Shown here in pieces: positions 53,256 to 62,828 of a DNA stretch of 64,000 nucleotides; within the stretch, counting starts at the first letter, position 1; every line of letters starts with the position of its first letter. The notes below the pieces were generated by a model. It saw nothing but the letters and a program-made list of their open reading frames with translations, searched no databases and was not told the origin of the DNA. A program made the position numbers and the translations under genes. Source of the stretch: Nostoc sp. UHCC 0870 (GTDB lineage Bacteria > Cyanobacteriota > Cyanobacteriia > Cyanobacteriales > Nostocaceae); contig NZ_CP091913.1 of NCBI RefSeq assembly GCF_022063185.1, forward strand, positions 4,875,141-4,939,140, written 5' to 3'.

Positions 53256-55295
53256 ATGCGAACTAATCTCCAGTATTTTAAAATTGTAGCTTTACCGTTG
53301 CTTCTCCTGCTGAGTTGTGGGACATTAGAACCCAACAATCAACGGGTCACTATTAATGCTCAGGTAAAATCTAACGACCAAGACAAATATTTTATTGAGC
53401 AGTTAAATATACAAGCGATCGCCCAATCTCAGCAAGGCCAGTTTCCATCTGCGTTAGCAAAGCTACAGCAAGCTTTAAGTATCAGTAAAACCACAGCATT
53501 ACCATTTTGGGAAGCTGTCACCTTCAATAACATCGGTAGAGTTCATCAACATCAAGGTGACTATTCCCTAGCACTGCAAGCTTATCTGCAAGCTGTAGTG
53601 ATTAATCGAGAAATTGGCGATCGCGTAGAGTTAGGTAAAACTTACAGCAATATTGGTCAATTATTCAACATTCAAAAAAAACCAGCGTTAGCAATCTTTT
53701 TTTACAAGCATTGTCTGATTAACCGTGAATTAGCACGGTTGCAACCATCTGTTTTCTCTGTACCGCAACCAGATGCTTATAGTATCACTGTAGCTCAGAC
53801 ATACCGACTTTTGGGTGAAAAGTTGCTTAAACAAGGACGTATAGCCGAAGCACAAAGGGCAATTGATTTACTCAAAGTTGAGGAACTGCAAGGATATCTC
53901 CAGAATGTCCCCGGTAATCAACGCACTGCTAAAGGTATTGATATTGTCGCAGGCGAAAAACCCGTTAAACAAAAACTTGAGCAGACTTTAGATAATGCAG
54001 TAGCACTCGGCAAAGAATTAAACACATTAAGAAAAATACCACCCCAAGCGCGATCGCCACAACAAAAGCAACGTCTCCAGGAGTTGGTGACACAGCAACA
54101 GCAACTACTAGAAGCCTTTAATACATTTCTCACCAGTCCAGCTATCACCGCACAACTAGAACAAGTTAGCCGGACTGCTAGGCGGCAAAATTTAGATTTA
54201 GAAAGTATTAACGCCCTTAGAGATGATTTAGCCCGATTACCACAAAAATCTGCGATTATCTATCCCTTGGTTCTCAAAGATAGTTTGGAATTGGTACTAG
54301 TCACACCAGAATCACCGCCAATTCATCGCACAGTAGCAGTTAGTGATGAAAAACTCAATCAAACTATTACAGCTTTCCGTCAAGCCTTAACAAATCCTAG
54401 TCGGGATATTAAAACACCTGCACGCCAATTGCATGACTGGCTGATAAAACCCCTAGAAACAGAACTCAAACAGGCGGGAACGCAAACTATACTCTATGCA
54501 CCCGATGGAAAGTTACGTTATATCCCATTATCGGCATTATATGATGGGAAACAGTGGTTAGTCGAACGTTTCGGTGTCAATCATATTACAGCAGCTAGTT
54601 TGACTAACTTGAACACGCCACGACAACAAGATTTAAGGATTTTAGCGGGTGCTTTTACTCAAGGTAGCTATCAAGTAGCCTTGGGTAATCGCCGCGTCGC
54701 TCTTTCGGGTTTACCATTTGCAGGTATAGAAGTAAAAACTTTAGCGTCTACTTTTCCCCAAACCAAAACACTTTTAGATCAGGCTTTTAGTCCTGAAGTT
54801 ACAGTACCGCAAATGGATGATTACACAATTGTCCATTTGGCGACTCATGCGGCCTTTGTTGTGGGTAAGCCTGAAGATTCATTTATTTTATTTGGGAATG
54901 GCGATCGCGTAAATCTCACCAATATTGCTACATGGTCATTACCCAGGGTGGATTTAGTCGTGTTGAGTGCCTGCGAAACTGGTTTAGGTGGTCAGTTAGG
55001 CAACGGTCAGGAAATTTTAGGCTTCGGCTACCAAATCCAAAAAACGGGTGCTAAGTCCGCTATTGCATCACTCTGGACTGTAGATGATGGTGGTACTCAA
55101 GTCCTTATGAGTTCTTTTTATCACAAATTATCTTCGGGCAATCTCACGAAAGCTAGAGCCTTACAACTAGCCCAAATCGCCTTAATCACAGGAAATTTTC
55201 CGGCAAATAACAAAGCCATTTCAGCCCCTAATACTGATAGCTTAAGTCACCCATACTATTGGGCATCTTTTATTTTGATTGGTAATGGCTCATAA
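53256..55295 (+). CDS. CHAT-domain (caspase-like) lipoprotein with TPR repeats
   Basis: 679 aa from ATG 53256 behind AAGGAG (an upstream ATG at 53214 lacks one). Signal with lipobox LLLLLSC, lipidated Cys21. TPR units occupy about 50-160 (PSALAKLQQALSI, EAVTFNNIGRVHQHQGDYSLALQAYLQAV), followed by a coiled-coil/helical region to about 290. The CHAT domain (about 370-679) has the catalytic dyad H531 (HLATHAAF) and C573 (LSACETGLG), with SAIASLWTVDD. It is a predicted extracytoplasmic caspase-like protease; target unknown. Its stop codon is followed after 2 bp by a dispersed repeat. Confidence 0.88.
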   Translation: MRTNLQYFKIVALPLLLLLSCGTLEPNNQRVTINAQVKSNDQDKYFIEQLNIQAIAQSQQGQFPSALAKLQQALSISKTTALPFWEAVTFNNIGRVHQHQGDYSLALQAYLQAVVINREIGDRVELGKTYSNIGQLFNIQKKPALAIFFYKHCLINRELARLQPSVFSVPQPDAYSITVAQTYRLLGEKLLKQGRIAEAQRAIDLLKVEELQGYLQNVPGNQRTAKGIDIVAGEKPVKQKLEQTLDNAVALGKELNTLRKIPPQARSPQQKQRLQELVTQQQQLLEAFNTFLTSPAITAQLEQVSRTARRQNLDLESINALRDDLARLPQKSAIIYPLVLKDSLELVLVTPESPPIHRTVAVSDEKLNQTITAFRQALTNPSRDIKTPARQLHDWLIKPLETELKQAGTQTILYAPDGKLRYIPLSALYDGKQWLVERFGVNHITAASLTNLNTPRQQDLRILAGAFTQGSYQVALGNRRVALSGLPFAGIEVKTLASTFPQTKTLLDQAFSPEVTVPQMDDYTIVHLATHAAFVVGKPEDSFILFGNGDRVNLTNIATWSLPRVDLVVLSACETGLGGQLGNGQEILGFGYQIQKTGAKSAIASLWTVDDGGTQVLMSSFYHKLSSGNLTKARALQLAQIALITGNFPANNKAISAPNTDSLSHPYYWASFILIGNGS

Positions 55296-55297
55296 AA

Positions 55298-55374
55298 TAA
55301 TTCGTAATTCGTGACGATGCCGCTACGCTCTAAGTGCAGCTATGCGCAGGCTTTACGTAATTTGTAATTACGCT
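55298..55374. repeat. TAATTCG-type repeat, third copy (opposite strand)
   Basis: AATAATTCGTAATTCGTGAC, a GCCGCTACGCTCTAAG...GCAGGCTTTACG core and TAATTTGTAATTACG. Located 2 bp behind the CHAT gene stop codon. Confidence 0.88.
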
Positions 55375-55534
55375 AGATTCTGCACTTAAAATTCAGACAC
55401 AGCACAGCATTTAGCTTATTAATTGCTATCGAGCCATAACCAATAATTTTTCATCAAAATCTAATCGATTCTCAATGTGAGCATCGATTATTGGCGATGA
55501 GTTGCAATTACACCAACAGAACAAGTAAGTATTT

Positions 55535-55879
55535 TTAGCCTCTTTTTGCTAAAACCTTACTACCTCCAATAACTTGTGTAGGTTGCTTCACAATATCGGC
55601 TAGTTCTTGCAACTGGTTAATAGCTTCCGCACCTTCTAATTTCATCAATTCGCGATCGTCCCGCATCTCTGTCCAGGTGATCCCATAGTCGGATACTAAA
55701 AACCGAATCAGGTGATTATTTCCTAGGCTAACCATAAATGAAGCACTGTTCATTTGGTCGCCGCAGGTGTAACAAGATGCAGGATATCCCCGCCGTTCTA
55801 GTACAATTGCCAAGGCTTGTAGGTTCATTACCAAGTCTTGGACGAATTGCCGATGTTGATGTGCTAGTCTTAGAAACAC
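55535..55879 (-). CDS. DUF1815 family protein
   Basis: 114 aa, starting MFLRLAHQHRQFVQDLVMNLQALA. The conserved segment RRGYPASCYTCGDQMNSASFMVSLG contains a C-x2-C pair, followed by FLVSDYGITWTEMRDDRELMKLEGAEAINQLQELA. This is the DUF1815 family, present in most cyanobacteria; function unknown. Single gene. Confidence 0.8.
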   Translation of the reverse strand: MFLRLAHQHRQFVQDLVMNLQALAIVLERRGYPASCYTCGDQMNSASFMVSLGNNHLIRFLVSDYGITWTEMRDDRELMKLEGAEAINQLQELADIVKQPTQVIGGSKVLAKRG

Positions 55880-56686
55880 TTTTGCCCTCCAGACACCACG
55901 GTCATTTGAGTCTCTTTTATATTTTCTTTAGATTTTCTCATCCATTGGTATTGTAAACTATTCATTACAATTACCAGATTAATCATAAGATAGTTAATTA
56001 GCTACCTTGGCTTAGGTTAAGAGAAAACTGCATCTGTTGCCGTATCAAACTATTCACTTTGCAAGTTAAGGTTAGCAGGCAGAATTGGTAAAATTAATAC
56101 TATCTTTACAAAGCTCCGTCTGTTTAGTTTGTCACTGGCAGATTTCGCTCTAAGGTTAACCTAAGTTTGGCATTAGTCAACCACAGAAAAAGTACTGATT
56201 GCCACTCATTCGCTTTTTACACCCAATTCCAGTAATGATAACGTCAACAGAGCTATCATGACCTTTGGATGGTTGTAAACGTTACAAATCTCCTATAGAT
56301 ATGAGGCTAGAGAAAGTAGAAAACAGGAAAGATGTTTTTTTGTGTGATTGTTCACACGGCACTCTAGCTCTATCACCTCATGTTTACATCTGGCATGAAG
56401 TCCAACATCAGATTTATTTATACTTCCAAATTCCAGTAGGCAAATTTTCCATTAACTCTGTTAGCCAATCATATGGGAGAGTTGAAGTTAGTCACTCTAA
56501 CGATGGTTATAAATAAATATCAGTTTCAATAGAGGGAGCTTGAAAAATCAAGTAAACCCCCCGATACACAGAGGTTTTAGCTAATTTAATAACTTAGACC
56601 AAATCAGTTATCAGTTACCAGGGGTATCGGCGTAGACTTAGACCCAAGGATTTAACTGATAACTGTTTACTGTTCACTGTTCACTG
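55880..56686. other. gene-poor region
   Basis: 807 bp between two short minus-strand genes. A frame at 56301-56516 (MRLEKVENRKDVFLCDC...) has a mixed residue composition and could be a small protein, but it lacks a convincing ribosome binding site and known family. Around 56600-56650 a short segment resembles part of the 90-bp dispersed repeat (GGCGTAGACTTAGACCCAAG). Confidence 0.4.
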
Positions 56687-56899
56687 TTAAACTACTTGCC
56701 ACCAGCCAAACGCCGGCCCGATAAAACGGATAGTCACCCAGATGAAAACTATAATGCCAATACAGAACCAAGTGCCGCGAGTCGTCCACTCCATAAATAG
56801 TTCTGCTTGCTTTTTGGTTATCGGGACCCAAGACAAGATACGAGCCTCTTGAGCATATTCTTCTTTTAGTGCTTCTTTGCGACGCTTTGCTTCACCCAT
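56687..56899 (-). CDS. DUF2839 family small membrane protein
   Basis: 70 aa. Begins MGEAKRRKEALKEEY, then VPITKKQAELFMEWTTRGTWF and one membrane helix with RFIGPAFGWWQV at the end, the DUF2839 pattern. Conserved across cyanobacteria; function unknown. Lies 103 bp downstream... relative to the start of the DinG-like gene's stop codon, on the same strand, but is the downstream gene. Confidence 0.85.
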   Translation of the reverse strand: MGEAKRRKEALKEEYAQEARILSWVPITKKQAELFMEWTTRGTWFCIGIIVFIWVTIRFIGPAFGWWQVV

Positions 56900-57001
56900 A
56901 ATCAGAAATCCACAATTCGGTGCAGGTTCTCAGTCAATATCAATAGGTATTTTACCTTTACTACGAAACAGATAAACTTCACATTGCTCAACAGTAACTA
57001 T

Positions 57002-58570
57002 CTAAACAGAATTGTCTTCATTACCTTGAGCAAACAAACTTGGATCTAGATAGTTCAGACGTGCCAAAGGACTCAGAGCAGCGAGAATTTGAGAACCATA
57101 GCTACGGTTGACTACACGACTATCTAGTAAAGCCACAACCCCTTGGCTTTCGCGTACAGGCGCAACTGCCCGTTGTAATTCATTCAATGCGGTGGGTAAG
57201 AGGAATAACCGAAACCAATCTTGATGCGATCGCTTGTAGTAAGCTACCCTACCAGCCACGAGGGGATTTTCTAAAGATGGTAGGGGTAAAGTTGCAATAA
57301 TTAACAATTGGGGTGCAGGCAACACAGCTTGATGTTCTCGCCAAAATTCCCAACCACTGACCAAAATACCATTATCATCCAAACAAGTTTTTTCTACCTG
57401 TACCCGTGAACCAAACTCGGCGGCGAGAATTGCTCCAGATTGCGCCTTGAGTGGTACATCTCCCACCAATAAAACTGTCAATCCTGGGGCTGTAGCACTC
57501 AAACACAAAAGTGTCCGCACTTTATGAATAAATGCTGCTTGAAATTCTGGTGTATTGGGGAGAGGTAGCTGATAGGGAATATGCAGTTGAATGGCTTCTG
57601 ATTGGCTATCAGAGGCAAACTTCAAGCAAGTTACATCATCTAACCCCAAGCGTTGCCGAAACAGAGGTGCTTCGGTTTCTGGTTCTAAGGCACTACCAAC
57701 TAATACCACGGGTTGTCTTTGCCAAATGGGGGCGAGAATACTGCCTAATTCCATTGGCGCGTAATGTAAAGAAAATAAACCTTGACGACGGGCAATAGTT
57801 GACCAAAAAAGCGGCGGGGGTGACGCAATGGGGAGATTGGCAGAATTATCGTTGAGTTTTGAGAACTGCTGACAAAATTCTTTCCAGATGGTTGGTATAC
57901 CCTCAACAGATTCTAAAACTCCACAGAGACGGGTTAAGATATCCGCTTCTGATTGAGCAATCAAATAACATTCGTAGGGATTAGCCGGATGCTGGAATAT
58001 TTCGTGGGTGAGTTCCGCCCATGCAGAACGAACTGCATCAACTTCACGAGGACAAGCAAGGATGAGTTGATCCCAGTCTTGGGGTTGAATTGTTTGGGTA
58101 AGCTGATGACGTACCCAATCTTCCAAATCATCGACACCATCAATAATGGTAGGAATGCCTGGGGGAAAATTATCACTAGATGTTAACTGACCCTTTAACC
58201 AAGCTTCTGGGGAGGTCAGAAGTAGCCCTTGGAACTCAGAATCAGGCCAAGCGTCACCTGTTCTGATTGGTTTGTTAACTTGTAGCCATTGCTGTAAGCG
58301 GGGAATTTCCACTCGCAGTAGACGTTGCTGTACTGCTTCTGTGGCAACAATAATTACAGACCCGTGCCACATTAAAGCAGAGGCAATAAAACTAGTGCGA
58401 TACCGCCCTTGGTAGCCACAAACCGCCCCTACTTGAATTAAAGCACTCCTGCCTACGCGCAAGGCGCGTGCTACCAACCGAGCCATCGTTAAATGATGGG
58501 GCCAGGAAGGGAAACCCGCCTGCGATCGCAGGAAGTTATGTAATGACAAATGAACTTCTGCCTCAATCAC
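57002..58570 (-). CDS. degenerate DinG/XPD-like helicase protein
   Basis: 522 aa. Overall plan and several segments (FLRSQAGFPSWPHHLTMARLVARAL, VVLVGSALEP, GVVALLDSRVVNRSYGSQILAAL) resemble the cyanobacterial DinG-like helicase family. The nucleotide-binding motifs are broken: Walker A reads GAVCGYQGRYRTS (48-60), with no GKS/T; the DEAH position reads IIDGVDDLED; motif VI reads QRAVAPVRESQG where QGIGRLIR-like is expected. No iron-sulfur cysteine set is evident. It is probably not an active ATPase, but the frame is intact, so a structural or binding role is likely. Confidence 0.7.
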   Translation of the reverse strand: MIEAEVHLSLHNFLRSQAGFPSWPHHLTMARLVARALRVGRSALIQVGAVCGYQGRYRTSFIASALMWHGSVIIVATEAVQQRLLRVEIPRLQQWLQVNKPIRTGDAWPDSEFQGLLLTSPEAWLKGQLTSSDNFPPGIPTIIDGVDDLEDWVRHQLTQTIQPQDWDQLILACPREVDAVRSAWAELTHEIFQHPANPYECYLIAQSEADILTRLCGVLESVEGIPTIWKEFCQQFSKLNDNSANLPIASPPPLFWSTIARRQGLFSLHYAPMELGSILAPIWQRQPVVLVGSALEPETEAPLFRQRLGLDDVTCLKFASDSQSEAIQLHIPYQLPLPNTPEFQAAFIHKVRTLLCLSATAPGLTVLLVGDVPLKAQSGAILAAEFGSRVQVEKTCLDDNGILVSGWEFWREHQAVLPAPQLLIIATLPLPSLENPLVAGRVAYYKRSHQDWFRLFLLPTALNELQRAVAPVRESQGVVALLDSRVVNRSYGSQILAALSPLARLNYLDPSLFAQGNEDNSV

Positions 58571-58709
58571 ACGCTTTTAATCCCATACAAAGTGACTGTT
58601 TGAGCCAATAGCCCCACTTCTATTATGTTGTCAGTTGTGGGTTGTTAGTTCTTCTGCCTGCTACTGACTGCTAACAATGGTTAATACTCACCGACTATCA
58701 TCCTGAATT

Positions 58710-59672
58710 ATGCCAACTTACACAGGAATTTCCAGCGAAGCCTTTAGGCATCCGCTAGATCGCCAAGCCGAGCAAGCTTTACGCAATTTACCAGGATTTG
58801 ATTTAATTGCTCGTAAATTTGTGGAATTTGTTTACGAACGCCCTCAGTTAGTCTATCTAATGGGCAACACCATCCAAGTCGGGCCGCGTCAATATTCCAC
58901 TATTTACCAGATGTTTCGTGAATGTGTGCGGGATTTAGATATTTATCCAGAACCAGCACTTTTTGTTGAACAAAATCCCCAAGCCAATAGCTATGCCTTG
59001 GGTCAAGAGCATCCTTACATAGTCATAAATACAGGGATACTAGACTTACTTAATGAAGCCGAAATTAGGGCGGTGTTAGCCCATGAACTGGGACATATTA
59101 AATGTGGTCATACTATTTTAATTCAAATGGCGATGTGGGCGATGAGTGCTGCGTCTGTTATCGGTGAATTAACCTTTGGTATTGGCAATTTTGTTACTCA
59201 AGCCTTAATTTACGCGTTTTTTGAATGGCGGCGTAAAGCTGAGTTATCAGCAGACCGAGCAGCATTGTTAGTGATTGATGATCTAGATACCGTGATGTCT
59301 TCCATGATGAAACTATCTGGCGGTAGTAACAAATATGCCAATGAATGTAGTTTAAAAGAGTTTATCAAACAGTCAGAGAACTATCAGGCACTGGATGAAG
59401 ATGGACTAAATCAAGTGTATAAATTCTTAATATACAACGGCGCACAAGGGATGATGCTGACTCATCCTTTCCCAGTGGAGAGAGTGCAATATTTACGACA
59501 ATGGGCAACATCATCAGAATATCAAGAAATTCGCCGAGGTAATTATCAGCGATCGCCTGCTGCTGGTGCAGTCAATGTCAATGCCCAAACCTCAGACACT
59601 GAAGCAGAAGCTTTACGCCGCAAAATTGAAGAATTACAACGAGAAATTGACAAACGGAAACAATCTGAGTGA
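58710..59672 (+). CDS. M48 family zinc metallopeptidase
   Basis: 320 aa. Zinc motif HELGH (H125-E126...H129, in VLAHELGHIKCGH), third ligand Glu178 (AELSADRAALL). One or two hydrophobic segments follow the motif (WAMSAASVIGELTFGIGNFVTQALIYAF), so it is likely membrane-attached. C-terminal coiled-coil tail (EAEALRRKIEELQREIDKRKQ). Probably degrades misfolded membrane or envelope proteins, like HtpX/BepA relatives. A repeat element starts a few bases after the stop codon. Confidence 0.92.
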   Translation: MPTYTGISSEAFRHPLDRQAEQALRNLPGFDLIARKFVEFVYERPQLVYLMGNTIQVGPRQYSTIYQMFRECVRDLDIYPEPALFVEQNPQANSYALGQEHPYIVINTGILDLLNEAEIRAVLAHELGHIKCGHTILIQMAMWAMSAASVIGELTFGIGNFVTQALIYAFFEWRRKAELSADRAALLVIDDLDTVMSSMMKLSGGSNKYANECSLKEFIKQSENYQALDEDGLNQVYKFLIYNGAQGMMLTHPFPVERVQYLRQWATSSEYQEIRRGNYQRSPAAGAVNVNAQTSDTEAEALRRKIEELQREIDKRKQSE

Positions 59673-59677
59673 GTAAT

Positions 59678-59702
59678 GTTAGCGGTAGCGCGGCGTTTAG
59701 CC
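59678..59702. repeat. GTTAGCGGTAGCG element, third copy
   Basis: GTTAGCGGTAGCGCGGCGTT plus TAGCC, six bases after the M48 stop codon. Other copies are at 11141-11168 and 21516-21541. Confidence 0.85.
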
Positions 59703-59743
59703 GGGGGTGAAAAATTCTCCCCAATCTCCAATCCCCAATCCCG

Positions 59744-59778
59744 ACAAAAACGGTTGTCTAAGAGACTCCGTTTTTTTC
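59744..59778 (+). terminator. terminator of the M48 gene
   Basis: AAAAACGG...GTCT-AA-GAGAC...CCGTTTTTTT forms an interrupted stem with a T-run. Confidence 0.85.
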
Positions 59779-60012
59779 GTATCAGGTGTAGCCTCAGCAT
59801 TAGAGATGATTTTCAAACTGATGAAAACGAAAAATCAACAATTGGGCTAAGAGTGCAGGTATTTACTACCCGTATACCCTTACACCCTTTCACAACGAAA
59901 AGTTTTGTTGCATAAGTCTTGATACCTGCCAGAGTGGGAAAATCTCAAATGTGACTCCTAACAGCACAAGTTACACAACCAACATCCAAATTTTGCCTAG
60001 GAACTGCTAATC

Positions 60013-60438
60013 ATGGCAATTAACACTCCCAAATGGCGGCTACCTTTATTCGCTATTATTCTCGTTGTTTTTCTCCTCATGCCGGGTATTGCTTCAGCAG
60101 CACCTTTTGGGTTTAATTATCCTGCTGCTAAGGCGATTATTGACCCTGCTGGTCATATCGTCACTGATTACCCTAACTTGTCGGAACTAGATTTAACTCC
60201 CATGCAGCGTCAACAACTCCAAGGGATGCTGCAACGACGTAATAAAGAAATGGCAGAAGTTTTAACTTCTTCTCAACGTACCGAACTCCAACATCAACTG
60301 CATTCTGGGCATAGTTTACTTCAAGCATTGCTCAAACTAGATTTGCAGCCAGAACAAGAACACCTAATTAAAGCTATAGAGCAATTTACCAACTTGAAAA
60401 TCAAAGCAGCGTTAACGCGATATTCTCTAATTAATTAA
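60013..60438 (+). CDS. periplasmic helical protein, Spy/CpxP-like
   Basis: 141 aa. Signal peptide 1-29 (LPLFAIILVVFLLMPGIASAA). The mature part is helical with LTPMQRQQL (resembling the LTxxQ motif of Spy/CpxP chaperone-like proteins), then MLQRRNKEMAEVLTSSQRTELQHQL. Possibly an envelope-stress or chaperone-like protein; the single LTxxQ match makes this tentative. Confidence 0.6.
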   Translation: MAINTPKWRLPLFAIILVVFLLMPGIASAAPFGFNYPAAKAIIDPAGHIVTDYPNLSELDLTPMQRQQLQGMLQRRNKEMAEVLTSSQRTELQHQLHSGHSLLQALLKLDLQPEQEHLIKAIEQFTNLKIKAALTRYSLIN

Positions 60439-60509
60439 AACCTGACACTGATTCAACAAAATAGCGATCGCTTTCTGTATGATGGAGGCGATCGCTTCAC
60501 TTCATCAAA

Positions 60510-61067
60510 TTAGGGAAATAACTGGCTAATCTCAACTTCCATCTCTGGAAAAGCAATCAAAGATAACGTTGCATTCTCCCCTAAGATAAATTCTTGCTTG
60601 TAAGTCCCCGCACTTGGTTCGCGGAAAACATAAACCTGAAATTTATTTACGTCTAAAATCCAGTATTCAGTAATGCCCGCTTGAGCATAAAGAGGTGTTT
60701 TTTGTCTACGATCTGTCTCTAGCGTTGTATCCGCTACCTCAACTAATAGAAATACTTCCTGTGATGTAGGGTGGTGGTCAATGTATTTTCGCGGATCGAT
60801 GCGAACAATGGCAATATCCGGCTCAGGTTCAGAATATTGGCTTAACTGAATGGGATCTTGTACACGAACTAGGGCTACTTCCGCCAACAGCCGCTTGAGA
60901 TAATCAGAAGCACACAGGGTAGTGGCTGCGTGGGGAGGATTTTTAGCACTCATCGGAATTACTTGCCCTGCAATCAGTTCTACCCGTTCATCGGCGGCAA
61001 TAATACCCGTTGCCAACATCCGGTGATATTCGTCTACATTCCACAAGCGTACTTTGGTTTGTGTCAT
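60510..61067 (-). CDS. Uma2 family (DUF820) putative endonuclease
   Basis: 185 aa. PD-(D/E)xK-type signature of Uma2: ELIAGQVIPMSAKNPPHAATT, SEPEPDIAIVRIDPR (Asp in EPDIAIV), LLVEVADTTLETDRRQKTPLYAQAGITEYWILDV. These are abundant in cyanobacteria, often in several dozen copies, with unknown role; nuclease activity is inferred only. Divergent from lysS. Confidence 0.92.
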   Translation of the reverse strand: MTQTKVRLWNVDEYHRMLATGIIAADERVELIAGQVIPMSAKNPPHAATTLCASDYLKRLLAEVALVRVQDPIQLSQYSEPEPDIAIVRIDPRKYIDHHPTSQEVFLLVEVADTTLETDRRQKTPLYAQAGITEYWILDVNKFQVYVFREPSAGTYKQEFILGENATLSLIAFPEMEVEISQLFP

Positions 61068-61169
61068 AGTATTTTAATTGTAGCGATCGCACTATCAAGG
61101 ACAAAAATCTCTTACTGTCCACTTTTACAGCATCTATAATTAATCTTGCCCTCTGAATAGTTCGTTACC

Positions 61170-62696
61170 ATGTCGGAAGAAGATATCCGTGCCGCTAGGC
61201 TGGAGAAAGTAGAACAACTCAAGCAGCTAGGGACAAATCCTTACGCTTACCGTTGGGAATCTACCCACCACGCCGCCCAATTGCAAGAAAAATTTGCCGA
61301 TTTACCCAGTGGTGAAGAAGTTGATGTAGAAGTCGCCATTGCTGGACGCATTATGGCGCGTCGTGTTTTCGGTAAGTTGGCTTTCTTCACCTTGCAAGAT
61401 GAAACAGGCACAATTCAAATTTACCTGGATAAAAATCGTATTCAAGAAAGCATGGCAGATGTTGATGCTGATGCTTTTAATCACCTCAAACAACTCACAG
61501 ATGCAGGCGACATCCTAGGAGTCACAGGTACAATTAAACGGACTGAAAAGGGCGAGTTATCGGTCTACGTCAAACAATACACCATCCTCACCAAATCCCT
61601 CCTGCCCCTACCCGACAAGTGGCACGGATTAACGGATGTTGCTAAACGCTACCGTCAACGCTACGTTGATTTGATTGTTAACCCCGAAGTCCGGCAAACC
61701 TTCCGCCGTCGCGCCCAAATTACGGCAGGTATTCGCCGCTATTTAGAACAGAGGGATTTCCTAGAAATTGAAACCCCAGTATTGCAAAGTGAAGCCGGCG
61801 GTGCAGATGCCCGTCCCTTTGTCACCTATCACAACACCCTAGAAATGGAACTGTATCTGCGAATAGCTACAGAACTCCATTTAAAGCGGTTAATTGTTGG
61901 TGGTTTTGAAAAAGTCTTTGAATTGGGGCGCATTTTCCGCAACGAGGGAATTTCTACCCGCCATAACCCTGAATTTACCTCAATTGAAGTTTACCAAGCC
62001 TACGCTGACTACAACGATATGATGGCGTTGACGGAAGGCATTATTACCACCGTTGCCCAAGAAGTTCTCGGTACGTTGCAAATTACCTACCAAGGAGAAA
62101 GTATAGATTTAACACCACCTTGGCGACGGGTGACAATGCACGATGTAGTCAAAGAATATACAGGTTTAGATTTCAATTCTTTCTCAAGTTTGGAAGAAGC
62201 GAAAGCCGCAAGTAAAAATGCTGGAATTCCTGGTGTAGATGAAGCCCAAACTATAGGTAAAATACTGAATTTAGCCTTTGAAGAAAAGGTAGAAACCAAC
62301 TTAATTCAGCCTACTTTTGTGATTGACTACCCCGTAGAAATTTCACCTCTAGCTAAACCTCACCGTTCTCAACCTGGCTTAGTAGAACGGTTTGAATTAT
62401 TTATGGTCGGACGGGAGACGGCTAACAGTTTCTCAGAGTTAACAGACCCCATCGACCAAAGACAACGCCTAGAAGCCCAAGCTGAAAAAAAAGCAGCCGG
62501 TGACTTAGAAGCCCAAGGCGTAGATGAAGACTTCCTCACCGCTTTAGAATATGGTATGCCCCCCACAGGCGGTTTAGGTATTGGGATTGATCGATTGGTA
62601 ATGTTATTAACCGATTCTGCCAGTATTCGGGATGTAATTGCATTTCCCTTACTCAAACCAGAAAAATCAGAAGCATCCCCAGAACCAGCAAGTTAA
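61170..62696 (+). CDS. lysS: lysyl-tRNA synthetase, class II
   Basis: 508 aa. The N-terminal OB-fold anticodon-binding domain (about 50-160: VAIAGRIMARRVFGKLAFFTLQDETGTIQIY) is followed by the class II core: motif 2 region FEKVFELGRIFRNEGISTRHNPEFTSIEVYQAY and motif 3 GGLGIGIDRLVMLLTDS. Charges tRNA-Lys. It converges with the tmRNA gene across a shared terminator. Confidence 0.97.
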   Translation: MSEEDIRAARLEKVEQLKQLGTNPYAYRWESTHHAAQLQEKFADLPSGEEVDVEVAIAGRIMARRVFGKLAFFTLQDETGTIQIYLDKNRIQESMADVDADAFNHLKQLTDAGDILGVTGTIKRTEKGELSVYVKQYTILTKSLLPLPDKWHGLTDVAKRYRQRYVDLIVNPEVRQTFRRRAQITAGIRRYLEQRDFLEIETPVLQSEAGGADARPFVTYHNTLEMELYLRIATELHLKRLIVGGFEKVFELGRIFRNEGISTRHNPEFTSIEVYQAYADYNDMMALTEGIITTVAQEVLGTLQITYQGESIDLTPPWRRVTMHDVVKEYTGLDFNSFSSLEEAKAASKNAGIPGVDEAQTIGKILNLAFEEKVETNLIQPTFVIDYPVEISPLAKPHRSQPGLVERFELFMVGRETANSFSELTDPIDQRQRLEAQAEKKAAGDLEAQGVDEDFLTALEYGMPPTGGLGIGIDRLVMLLTDSASIRDVIAFPLLKPEKSEASPEPAS

Positions 62697-62710
62697 ACCC
62701 CACAAAAAAT

Positions 62711-62770
62711 CCCACTCCGCGTTCCTACCCTGCGGGAACGCCTAACGGCGCACGCGTAAACCTCCGCGCC
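62711..62770. repeat. GC-rich palindromic element behind lysS
   Basis: GCGTTCC/GGAACGC arms around TACCCTGC (62719-62742), then CCTAACGGCGCACGCG. Same class as the other GC-rich palindromes in the window. Confidence 0.75.
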
Positions 62771-62781
62771 ACTTTGCATTT

Positions 62782-62818
62782 AAAAAACAAAATCCACCTA
62801 GTTTTAGGTGGATTTTTA
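62782..62818. terminator. bidirectional terminator between lysS and ssrA
   Basis: AAAATCCACCTA/TAGGTGGATTTT stem with a GTTT loop; T-runs on both strands (ATTTTT and TTTTGTTTTTT). Serves both converging genes. Confidence 0.9.
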
Positions 62819-62828
62819 GTTATTTTAG

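Noticed and set aside
56265..56516. 83-codon frame starting with TTG
   Set aside because: Weak start, no family; mentioned in the intergenic entry as uncertain rather than called as a gene.
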